Source: Collybiopsis luxurians FD-317 M1 (Eukaryota; Basidiomycota; Agaricomycetes; Agaricales; Omphalotaceae). From it: a stretch of 64,000 bases of DNA. The DNA is taken from the NCBI GenBank assembly GCA_000827265.1, contig KN834820.1, positions 62,001 through 126,000 on the forward strand, read 5' to 3'. Shown one piece after another: positions 23,154 to 34,200 of the stretch. The first letter of the stretch is position 1. Each line of letters starts with the position of its first letter. Under the pieces are notes generated by a model. That model did not search any database and was not told the DNA's origin. It saw nothing but the letters and a program-made list of their open reading frames with translations. Made by a program: the position numbers and the translations under genes.

Positions 23154-25206
23154 AATCAATTGCAGCAGCACCATTATAAACCTCCTTTAGCATCAGATTG
23201 TCCTTTTCATTGCCACCTGGTCACATACATGACAAAGAGGCCAAAATTCTTACTACTTTTATAAGGACTCAGGAGCAGTGTTGCTGCAGTTCAGTTATAT
23301 TGTTAAACCTCTAACCAAGCACCATTTTTTTCTTTACATTTTCCCAGAAAAAAAGGCATCTTTATGCAGATTTTTGTAGTAATATATATTATATATTAGT
23401 GAAAGATCACTACAGAATATGGTCAATAACAAAATGCAACTGCTGGAATGAAATAAAAGTTTACCTCAAGACTGATCTTTTTTGAAAGTGGGAGCTGAAA
23501 TCCTCATAAATAATTATTGTACAAGAGTGAGTTTAATGATTTTGCCAGCAGAAATGATCATGGTAAGTAGAACTGTATATATTCATTGATGTGTAATACA
23601 ATTGGTTGGACACATCAGGAAAAAGGTTCTATAGCCTAGGCACATATAGGTCATCCTCAGGGAGTTCAAGACTTCTCAGGAGTCCTGAACTACATAGGCT
23701 GCCCAGGGTGCCAGATAACATCCTCCCAAGCCTCTGGAGCCTGAGAATTCCTGAGGATCCCTGAGGCTGCCTTGGATCCCTGGGGGTTCTTGAGGTGTTC
23801 TGAGGCTTCAATATATGAATGCAAAATGATAAAATATACCTTCATCTGTTCTTCTACTTACTCTATTACTTCAGTTTTTTCAGTTAGTTATCACACTTTA
23901 AGTACAGTCTATTATACTAATGGAGGCTCTCTATTGACTTAATATACTCAAGTACAGTATATTTGTGTAGTACAAAGCCTATACATAGGTATATAATATA
24001 TATGCAATAGGTTATGATAATATTTTCATATTTTGACCATGGGAAATTTTTTTAAATTGTAGACAGTTCATGGTGAGCTCATCATGTGATTTATCAAGAA
24101 AGTGAAAACCTTTGCATAACTCCAACCAAATGAATGTTCTGATTGTGTATTTACATGAGAATAATACATAATTATACATTTGCAATGTAATTTTATAATA
24201 TTTGCAGCATTTAAAATACTTCTGCTCCTGGGATCCTCAGGGAGCCCCAGGGAGCCCTTAGAGACTCTCAGTTTATTTTTAAACATCCTCCAGGGAGCCC
24301 AGGAATTGGCCAAAAACCTGGAAAGCCTGAGCAACCTGAGCAACTTGGAAGGCCTGAAAGTGCCTGAGATTTGGCCATTTTCCTGGGTGCCCTCAGATTT
24401 TCTACTTGTGGTCACCAAAAGTGACTGTCATTTGATGACCAATGCATCAAAAGTTTTGCCACATTCCTGAGCACCAAATTGGAATTAATCAATGACATGC
24501 TATGCACTTACCTAGAATTATATATTCTTGAAATATTTTAGAGAAAGAATGGTGGTAGTGCAAGCAGGATAAGAAAAAGAAAATATACACAGAAGTCACA
24601 TGGCAGTCACTTTTGGTAATCCCAAGTATATTTACCTGGGCAAAAGGTATTTTTTGTGATGCAGAAAGTTGTTGTGTGGATAACAAGCACTTAGTTGACA
24701 AATTAGGATGGTGGCTGTGTTTGAGGTCAAATGGAAAGAGAAATTGATGATAATGGTGAAGAAATTAGGCTGGGGCATGACACTGCCAAGGATAATAAAA
24801 CTGCAGCTGAGTGTGTCCTTCAAAGATTACCCAAAAATAATAAAAGTGCTGGAGCATTGAGGAATATAAAGCAGGAAGACCAAAAAAAAATTGAGCATGG
24901 GACAGGCCACAATGAGCAATGAGAAAAAAGATGCACAACAGGCAACAAACAAATCTGGAAGGTCCCTGCTATTTATGAAAGGGCAAAAGACCCCATACAA
25001 GATAGTGGATGTTTTTTTTTTTCCAATATCATCTAGAAAAATGTTATAAATATTTTATTGAAGCAGCTCTGAGATCTTTTGAAAGATTACAGATGTACTA
25101 TTCAGTTGAGATGTAACTAATCAGCAAACAAAACTAATACTTTGAGGTTAAATTCCAGTTCAGTACAGTTTAGTTCATTGCAGCTTCTTGAACTGACTTT
25201 TCATCC
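23154..25206. other. AT-rich spacer with CCTGAGG-rich islands
   Basis: No supported gene. Islands at about 23620-23820 and 24225-24400 consist of irregular repeats of CCTCAGG, GCCTGAG and CCCAGG, matching the islands at 26246-27260 and 28450-28736. The first begins CATCAGGAAAAAGG, the terminal motif of that repeat family. Confidence 0.55.
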
Positions 25207-26234
25207 CTAATTAACCTCAGCTCCTTTTACAAGTAAAAGGTTTATAATAGCTTTATTTCCAATGGCTCCAGCAGCCTGGAGGGGATTGTCATAGTGGCCA
25301 CCACAAGAGTTAACATCAGCTCCTCTTTCAAGTAAAAGGTTTACTATGGTCTCATTTCCAGTAGCCACAGCAGCCTGAAGGGCACTGCCATAATGGTCAC
25401 CCTGACCATTAACATGAGCTCCTTTTCCAAGTAAAAAGTTTATCATGGTTTCATCTCCAATGGTTGCAGCAGCCTGGAGGGCATTGCCATAATAGCCACC
25501 CAGAACATTAACATCAGTTTATCTTTGGAGTAAAAAGTTCAGCATGACCTCATTTCCTTTCTTGGCTGCTGCAGCCTGAAGGGCACTTCCATAATAATCA
25601 CCTGGAGTATTGATATCAGCTCCCTTTTGAAGTAAAAGATCCACTGTGACTTTGTTTTCACTGACTACTGCAGCTTGAAGAGCATTACCATTTCTGCTGC
25701 CCTGAGCATGGATATCAGCACCTTTACCAGTACAATGTCTATCATAGCCTCATTTCCATTTGCTACAGCAGCCAAGAATGCACTGCTATAGAAGCCACCT
25801 TGAGCATTGACATCAGCTCCTTTCTCAAGAAGAAAATTCACTGTGGCTACATTGTCTCTAGCAACAGTAGCCTAAAGGACATTGCCATACTTGCCACCCT
25901 GAGCATTGACATCTGCACCTGTATCAAGCAAAAGGTGCACCATGGCCTCATTCTCCTTTGCTACAACAGTCTGAAGAGCATTGCCAAACTGGCCACCCTG
26001 AGCACTGACATCTGCACCTTTGTCAAGCAAAAGACTCACCATGGCTTCATTTCCTTTAGCTGCAGCAGCCTGAAGAGCATAGCTGTAATAACCACTCTGG
26101 GTATTGACATCAGCTCCTTTTATAAGTAAAAGGTGTACCATAGCCTCATCTTCTTTGGCTACAGCATTCAAAATGTTGTTATTAAAAAAACTCTCATCTG
26201 CCCCATTTTCAAGCAAAAGGTTTACTATTGTCTC
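25207..26234 (-). pseudogene. Ankyrin-repeat gene fragment (C-terminal part)
   Basis: About ten ankyrin units of 33 residues (99 bp) read leftward, with the pattern YGNALQAAxAxGNExxVxLLLxKGADVNAQGG. Continuous frames exist at 26216-25872 and 25446-25207; between them the repeats continue with stops and frameshifts. Ankyrin arrays bind proteins and in fungi often form the sensor part of NLRs. The upstream part lies at 28737-29100, separated by a repeat cluster. Confidence 0.8.
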
Positions 26235-26245
26235 ATTGCATCAGG

Positions 26246-27260
26246 AAAAGTACCTTAAATCCAGGCAAATACAGGAAGCCTGAGAGCACCCAGGAAATTG
26301 GCCAAATCCTAGAAACCCTCAGGCACTCTCAGGCACTCCAAGTTGCTTAGGATGCTTAGGCTTCCCAGGTTCATCAGGAAAAGTACCTTTTTCCCAGAGA
26401 GCCAGGGCCAGCCTAGGGACACCCCCCCAATCCTAAGTAACCTCAGGTATCCTGAGAATCCCTGGGGCCACTGAGGTCAGCTCAGGCTGCACTCAGGCTT
26501 CACAGGATTCCTGAGGTTTCCTAGGATTGTGGGGGTGTCCCTAGGCTGGCCCTGGCTCTCTGGGCAATAGGGCATTTTTCCTGATGTTTTGGGCCAATTC
26601 CTAGGTGCCCTGGAAGATGTTTGAAATTGGCCTATGTAGAGTAGAATAAATAGAAGAACAGATGAAAGTATGTTTTATTATTTCTCATTCATATGTTGAA
26701 GCCTCAAGACACCTCAAAGATCTCCAGGGATCCTCAGGCTCCACAAGATTAGGGGGGTGACCTCTGGCACCCTGCATCAGGAAAAGTACCCAGAGCCCAG
26801 GCAAATACTGGTAGCCTAAGGGCACCTAGGATATTAGCTAAATCCTAGGGACTCTCAAGAGTCCTAGGTTGCCCAGGCTGCATGGGCTGCCTAGGTTTTT
26901 AGCCAATTACTGGTCCCCCTCAATTTTTTAAGCAACCCCTGGGGCATTCCCTGAGAGCTGCCTTGAAAGCTGCTTGAGAATGCCTGGGGACTCCAGGTTG
27001 CCTGGGTCACCTGGGTCATCTGGGTTATCTAGGTTTTTTTAGCCAATCCCAGACTCCCCAAAAATCTTCAAGAGATCTTGGAAAAAGCCTTGAGGATCCA
27101 TAAAAGCTCCCTGAAGACCCTTCTGAGAATTCTTAAAGCTCCCTGAAGATCCCCTGAAAGCTCCTTGAGAATTCCCAGAAAGCTCCCTGAGGGTCTCTGA
27201 AGGTCTCTCAGATGTCCCTGGGACAGCCCAGAGCATCCTGGGAAAATTCCAAGTGCCACT
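26246..27260. repeat. Cluster of CATCAGGAAAA-ended GC-rich repeats
   Basis: At least three units start with CATCAGGAAAAGTACC (about 26246, 26371, 26772), and their bodies are strings of CCTGAGG/CCCAGG words. The cluster interrupts the ankyrin gene exactly within a repeat unit. Apparent ORFs here are repeat artefacts. Confidence 0.7.
26371..26585. mobile_element. Hairpin-forming MITE
   Basis: A 215-bp unit with ends CATCAGGAAAA and TTTTTCCTGATG. The body folds into a hairpin with arms of about 60-65 bp (26391-26455 with 26503-26563, sharing CAGGGCCAGCCTAGGGACAC). Far too short for a transposase. Confidence 0.75.
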
Positions 27261-28449
27261 GAAATATGGATTATATTTACATTCTGAATACTACTATAAA
27301 TATATAATTATAGCCTGTATAATTTATTTTGTATGTTAGTAACTGGTTGTGCCTATAGTATACCCTCTACTCCAAGGCTGAAAATTATCCTAAGTCATTT
27401 TAGTGCCCATTGAATAGCTCAGTTCCATTGCTGTTGCAGTGACATTTTGTGAAAAAATGACATGATTTTTCGAAATTAGTAATAAAAAAAAGTGGCTCCA
27501 CTTCAAATTTCTCTGCACATGATAATTACATGACCTGATCATGTGACCCAAAATTGAAATTTTAGGTTTGCATACTTTTTGATCTTTGCTTCTCTTCTCT
27601 CTACTCTCATGTTCCATGAAGTACAGCCTCTACCTTTACCCTGGCATCATTGGATATCTTAAACTCTTCTTCTCAGTGCTATACTCAAGTTATTAAGAGC
27701 TATATCTTAGAGCAGGGCACATTGGGGGTACATGGGGGAGGGGATAGCTATCACCTGGCAAGTTTTTATGCTTTTTTTAATTCTCCAGGACTAATTTGAC
27801 ACTCAAGGACCCTCTCCTGTATCTCCATTCATATTCTCAGTCTATATAGATCATTTGAAGATAAGGTACAGTGGGGAGAGGAAGTCCATCTAGTGGCAAG
27901 TTTTTATCCTTTCTTCACTTCTTTAAGGCTAATTTGACCCTCAAGGTCCCTCTCTTGCTTTTCCACTCTGTTAGGAAACATCAAATTATTGTTCAGCCAC
28001 TCTGCAGAACATTTCATATATGCTTCTGCTGAATGTATAAATACTTTGTAGTTACCATAAATAATTATCCATCCTTGTACTCGTGTCTGGATCCCTCCTC
28101 TGTTAAGGTTATATCAATGGTGCCTTGTCTCTTAACACATTCCCATTCTCAGTTACATGTTTCATCTGAGGGCAAGGTGGCTCAAGGAAAGAAAGACTAT
28201 AACCTGGTGAGTTTTCCCCTTTTTTTCCTTTTTTGGTAATGATTTCATACCATAGGGCCTTTCCCTCCTTGCATAATATACTATATTTACATCCCTTGTC
28301 CTGCATCTTTATGTAGTGTAGCTCCCACAGTGTATCAGGGTATAAGTATTGTATTAGTTGTCAATGTATTTTTGGCATCACCTTGAAATTTATATGTCAT
28401 TGTGGGAATTAATATGAGATTAAAATGAAGTGAGTGTTATTTTGTTTGC
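27261..28449. other. AT-rich spacer, no gene seen
   Basis: Lies between two islands of the CATCAGGAAAA repeat cluster. Two loosely similar blocks around 27700-27800 and 27860-27960 (each with a GGCAAGTTTTTAT and CTAATTTGAC-TCAAGG) suggest an old duplication. Nothing coding is supported. Confidence 0.5.
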
Positions 28450-28736
28450 CTTAGGGCTTGCCTCAGGCTGTCTCCAGGACACCTAGGACTCACCAGAGAC
28501 TCTCAGAGATCCTTTGGGCTCTCTCAAAGACCCTAACAAATTACAATATATGGGGGGGTGTCCCCTGGAATGTCTGGTTAGCCTGGGATGCCCAGATAGC
28601 CCAAGGGGATTTTCAATCAGCCTAGGCTGGGGATACTTTTTGATGATGTGGGCACCCTATGGAGCCCAGGACTCCTCAGAAGCCCTAAACTGCCTGAGAA
28701 CAACCCATGTGTGCCTAGGCTATATGGCATTTTTTC
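28450..28736. repeat. GC-rich repeat island ending TTTTTTCTGATGG
   Basis: The right end of the repeat cluster inside the ankyrin gene. The terminal TTTTTTCTGATG at about 28730 is the inverse of the CATCAGGAAAA end at 26246. Confidence 0.6.
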
Positions 28737-29100
28737 TGATGGCCCATGCAGCCTGAAGTGCATTGCTGTAGAATCCACCTTGAGCGCTGACATTAACTCC
28801 TTTCTGTCAAGTAAGATGTTTACCATGACCTCATTCCCATTGTCTACAGCAACTTGAAGTGCATTGCCATAAAATATACTACCCTTGGCATTGATGTCAG
28901 CACCATGTTCAAGGAGAAGAATTACCATAGCCCAATTATTGCAAGCTACAGCATCAAGAAGAGCATTACCATAGAGGCCTCCTTCAGCATGGACATCTGC
29001 TCCTTTGTTGAGTAACAGACCAACTATTGCTTCATTTCTGTAGGCTACAGCAACCAAAAGGGCACTGCCATAAAGGTTGTTTTGAGCATTGAATTGTGAC
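28737..29100 (-). pseudogene. Ankyrin-repeat gene fragment (upstream part)
   Basis: Four ankyrin units: LYGSALLVAVAYRNEAIVGL, then LLLNKGADVHAEGG and onward, in frame from about 29100 to 28800, then a frameshift (LLDRKELMSALKVDS) before the repeat cluster breaks the array. Belongs with 25207-26234. Its upstream edge runs into the inverted repeat at 29098-29797, and no start or NTPase domain was found. Confidence 0.75.
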
Positions 29101-29797
29101 TCAGTAAACCTGTATATACTTGGGCACACAGAAGGTGATAGGCCTGTTGTTTTTCAAAAATATCTTGGGAGTGAGAACAGATGTCAATTAGGTTTAAGTT
29201 GTGAAGATTATCTATAATATAATTGTAATTCTTTGGTATAGATTATGAGTCTATTGCAGGAGAAATAGTTGCTGTATAAGGATTTTTAAAAAACTGCCAA
29301 AAACTGCAGCCACAAATTTTTTAGAGTAAGCTGTCTTTACCATTGAAAAGAGCAGCATAAAAGACAGGGGGTTTAGCTTTTACCTAGAGATGCAAGATTT
29401 TTAAGGGTGTAATTTAAGCTGAAAATGAACAAGTTTTGGCTGATTTTAGCCATTTTGAGCCATTTTTGTTATTATTGAGAGGCTAAGCATACTCTTGAGA
29501 AAAGTTTTAATTCCAAGGGAGAAGTTGTACCCTCCATTTTTGATATTTCTCTCTCCAAAGACTGCTAACCTTAGAGAAAAATATTTAAGGCTGCAGTTTT
29601 TGGTAATTTTTTAAAAATCCTTATACAGCAACTATTTCTCACCCAGTAGATTCATAATATTTGCCAGAAAATTACAATTATGCTATAGATAATCTTCATA
29701 ACTTAGATCCAATTGATATCTATTCTCATTCCCAAGATATTCTCAAAAAAAACAGCAGGCCTGTCACTTTCTGTGCACCCGAGTAGATAAACTCAGA
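29098..29797. repeat. Inverted repeat, arms about 210 bp
   Basis: 29098-29313 and 29589-29797 are imperfect reverse complements (roughly 85 per cent), sharing AGGCCTGTTGTTTTT-like, AACTATTTCTC and CCTTATACAGCAAC blocks, around a spacer of about 275 bp. The left arm abuts the ankyrin coding sequence. Confidence 0.8.
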
Positions 29798-31238
29798 AAA
29801 TTCTCAGATATTATTTCATGGTTACCTGGTCTTGTTGTAAAAGTGGCTTATCTTTGAAAAAAAAAAAAGACATTTTGTGTATTAGTCAATATCCATTTTC
29901 TGCATGTCTGATTCCTTGCATAAAATCTGGCTGTCTTGCCTACAGGACAGCATATCACTTTATATGCTATATTCATTATGTACCTGTGAAGTGAGAAAGT
30001 ATATTAGTCATGCATAGGCTGTCCCAGCTCCTTGATTGTGGCCATCAATCCTTCAGTCCAAATCAAGCAAGGCCTTTTCACTTTCTGTAATTAAGAGCTG
30101 GATGTCAACATTCTCCCTCATATGATGCCATTGTGCTCAGACTTCTGTACACTATTAAGCTAGAAAGCTAAGTACTCTACACTGTCTGTATGTCCCAGGA
30201 AAAGTTGTAAACTAAATACCACATTTGCATCTAAGTATTGAATCTCCTTAGTCCAGCCAGACTCATAACTCCCATACAATATATTGCAGCAGCCCATGCT
30301 CTCATGTTGATAACTCTTTAAAGTTCTCAAGCAGTGTAAGAGGGAGAGACAGCATCATTACAGCAGTAGTGCTAACAAAGGTGTCCCCGACATGCTCTAT
30401 TGTCACACTGAGAGCAGTCCCATACTTATAGTGGCAGCACTTGTGACCTCCCCATATGCCAGCAGGGGCAGCAGGTAGAATGCTTTGCATGCACAGGCAG
30501 GCCAGTGGAAAGGTATAGTGGTCAGATTTACACAGAGAAATAATAATTTTAATAGGTCACGGTACTCAGAAATGTTGTTTTGCAAATATCCCAATGAAGT
30601 AGTAAGACACTTCACTACATCTCAGTTTCCAAAAATGCATAAAAGAATGTGGAGCCTGGAAGTCGCACATTAGGCTTACCCTACTACATTGTAGCTGCAC
30701 ATCATGTCAGGATTAACTGGCAGAGCTGATTTGGAATGCACTTTTTGGAAGATATCCTCAACCTTATACTGAATCAAGGACTTTCTGAATAGAGTTTGTA
30801 AAATGTACAGGAAGGGATGAAGTGGTTAAGGATACAAACACAATTTATATTATCTAAGAACAAACTGAGTTCAAACATAGGTAAATTCTACATAGAGTGC
30901 TATGAATGCAAATAAATCAACAGGCTGAGGACTTGAACAACAATGAACTACAACTTGCCCCAATACAGCATGGATATTTCAAATTGACTTTATACCCCTT
31001 CGACACATTTAGTCCAGTCCTCACCATATACACAATTCTGGAAGGAGAGTTTAGTATAACCCTGAGAAGAAATAATGCAAATTGTCTGCAAAGTCCACAG
31101 ATAGCGACGATGGGGTGGAGGAACCCAGACAATGGGGTGAGGGTGATTAGGAAACTTGATCCATCCATCGGGACTTAAGGACCATTGCCTGCAATCTAGA
31201 ACCAGTAAAGATAAATTAAAAAATCCATTATTAGCAAA
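29798..31238. other. Spacer between ankyrin remnant and NLR gene
   Basis: Only short frames on both strands (for example 30906-31178). No domain, splice pattern or RNA gene recognised. Confidence 0.5.
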
Positions 31239-34200
31239 CTAAAATGTGTTACCTAGGAGTTGAACACCTTGAGAATTAAATTGAAGTTGAGTTGAAGCTT
31301 CTGATGTATGACTACTGAGGGTTTTAGACTGGGCTAAGTCTGATTGCATTCTGGTGCTTGCTGGTGAAAATTTACCAAAATTAATTGAAGGTTCCCAACT
31401 TTGGAAAGGTTTGAAGATCATGGTTTCTGTAGTGCCATTGCAAAGGATTGCTTGGCCACTGCTGGAGGTTGATACAAATGAGATGGCATCAGGAGAAAAA
31501 GCTGTTAAGGTTACAGGATGTTCACAACCCTGCAAAGAGACACCCAACAGGCCACCTGGGGAGGTATCCCATATTCTCACTGTTTTATCTTCAGAGCTTG
31601 ATACAATTTTGGCTCTATCAGGAAAAAATTTAACTGAACCTACTGAATCTTCATGACCCTGTAAAAAATCATCCAACTGGGAGCCTGAAGTGGCATCCCA
31701 TATCTCCACTGTTTTATCAAACAAGCCTGATCCAGTTTCAGCTCTGTCAGGAGAACATGCAACTGAATCTACAGAATCTTGATGGCCCTGTAGAGACTGA
31801 CCCAACTGAGAATTGAAAGCCTGGGCATCCCATATTCTCACTGTTTGATCATGAGAGCCAGACACAATCTTGGTTCCATCAGGAGAAAATGCCACTGAGT
31901 TTACTGAATATTCATGGCCCTGTAGGGAATGACCCACTGGGGAGCCTGCAGTTGCATCCCATATTCTCACTGTTTTATCAAATGAGCCAGAGATAATTTT
32001 GGTTCCATCAGGAGAAAATGCAACTGAATTTACTGAATGTCCATGGCCCTTGAGAGAATAACCCAGCTGGGCACCAGCAGTGGCATCCCATATTCTCACT
32101 GTTTTATCATCAGAGCTCGACACAATTTTGGTTCCATCAGGAGAAAATGCTACTGAATTTACTGAACATTTATGGCCCTGTAGAGGATAAGTCAACTGGA
32201 AACCAGCAGTGGCATCCCATATTCTCACTGTTTTATCTGATGAGCCTGACACAATTTTTGCTCCATCAGGAGAATATGCCACTGAATTTACTGAATGCTC
32301 ATGGCCCCACAGAGAATGACCCAACTGGGAACCTGCAATGGCATCCCATATCCTCACTGTTTTGTCAAATGAGCCAGAGACAATTTTGGTTCCATCAGGA
32401 GAAAAAGCCACTGAATTTACTGAATGTTCATGGCCCTGTAGAGAATGACCCAACTGGGCACCAGTAGTGGAATCCCATATCCTGACTGTTCTATCATGAG
32501 AGCCTGATACAATTTTGGTTCCATCAGGAGAAAATACCACTGAATTGACTGAAAGTTCATGGCCCAGTAGAGAATCACCTAACTGGGAACCTGTAATAGC
32601 ATCCCATAGTCTCACTGTGTTATCATCAGAGCCTGACACAATTTTGGTACCATTAGGAGAAAATGCCACTGATGTTACTGACTCTGCATGACCCTGTGTT
32701 GAATGATCCAGCTGAGAACCCATAGTAGGATCCCATATTCTCACTGTTTTATCAAATGAGCCAGACACAATTTTGGTTCCATCAGGAGAAAATGCCACTG
32801 AATTTACTGAACATCCATGGCCCTGTAGGGAATGGCCCAACTGGAAACCTGTAGTAGCATCCCATATCCTTACTGTGTTATCATAAGAGCCAGATACAAT
32901 TTTTGTGCCATCAGGAGAAAATGCCACTGAGTTTACTGAATATTCGTGGCCCTGTAGAGAATGGCCAAACTGGAGACCTGTAGTAGCATCCCATATTCTC
33001 ACTGTATTATCAAACGAGCCAGAGATAATTTTGGTTCCATCAGGAGAAAATGCCACTGAATTCACTGAATGTTCATGACCCTGTAGAGAATGACCCAACT
33101 GAGCCCCAACAGTGGCATCCCATATTCTCACTGTTTTATCATAAGAGCCGGATACAATTTTGGTTCCATCAGGAGAAAATGCCACTGAATTGACTGAATG
33201 TTCATGGCCCAGCAGAGAATTACCTAATTGGGAACCTGTAGTAGCATCCCACATTCTCACTGTGTTATCATAAGAGCCTGACACAATTTTGGTACCATCA
33301 GGAGAAAATGCCACTGATGTTACTGACTCTGCATGGCCATGTAGAGAATGATCTAGCTGGAAACCTGTAGTGGCATCCCACATTCTCACTGTTTTATCAA
33401 ATGAGCCTGACACAATTTTGGTTCCATCGGGAGAAAATGCAACTGAATTAACTGAAAACTCATGGCCCTGTAGGGAATGACCCAGCTGGGAACCTGTAGT
33501 GGCATCCCATATTCTCACTGTTTTATCCAATGAGCCTGACACAATTTTGGTTCCATCAGGAGAATATGCAATGCTTCTAACTCCTGACTTTATTTGAATT
33601 GATGCTATTGCAAACCTTTGCAGGTTCAACAATTTACTTTCTTTAATAATTCCCTTTCTCAGGTATGGCTTAAAATTCCATTGATTCTCCCAGAATGGTA
33701 AAATACTAAGGTACAAATGTGGTGTGCTGTCCTTAGCTCTACTGTTTCCCCACATCATCAGTAAGTCTTGCAAGTTCTGCATCATCCCCATAATTGGCTC
33801 GCTTTCACTAGTACTCTAAAACAATAGCATAACTATTTTTATACTGCTGTAAATTATTTGATACTCACTTTAATCATTAACTCTATACTTTCCCCACACT
33901 TTTGCAGTTGATCCTGTATATTCATGGCTTCAACCCAATATATTCCTTTCTCTCTCAAAAATCTCTCCACTAGTCTAATTGTACTCTCTTCCATATTATA
34001 TTGCACACAATGGAAACTCCAGTATTGGCAAGAATACTGTAAACTTTCTGGAAATCTCTTGGCAACTCTCTCCTTAAAACCTTTCACTTTTGCATCTGGT
34101 ATGAAGGAAGATGGATGATCACATATGTTGAATCTGAGATTTTCCAACTCATTCAAGCATGCCTTAGTCAAATCTTTATGTAGAAAGCTTGGATTATAAG

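Noticed and set aside
25800..26129. Plus-strand ORF with repeated LKSIA
   Set aside because: Antisense of the ankyrin repeats.
27039..27259. Two overlapping minus-strand ORFs rich in Ser and Gly
   Set aside because: Produced by the CCTGAGG word repeats.
31354..32467. Plus-strand ORFs over the WD40 region
   Set aside because: They are antisense shadows; periodicity and codon pattern support only the minus frame.
31640..33600. 129-bp periodic repeats that could be taken for a CRISPR array
   Set aside because: Each unit translates as a WD40 repeat in one continuous frame; there are no spacers.
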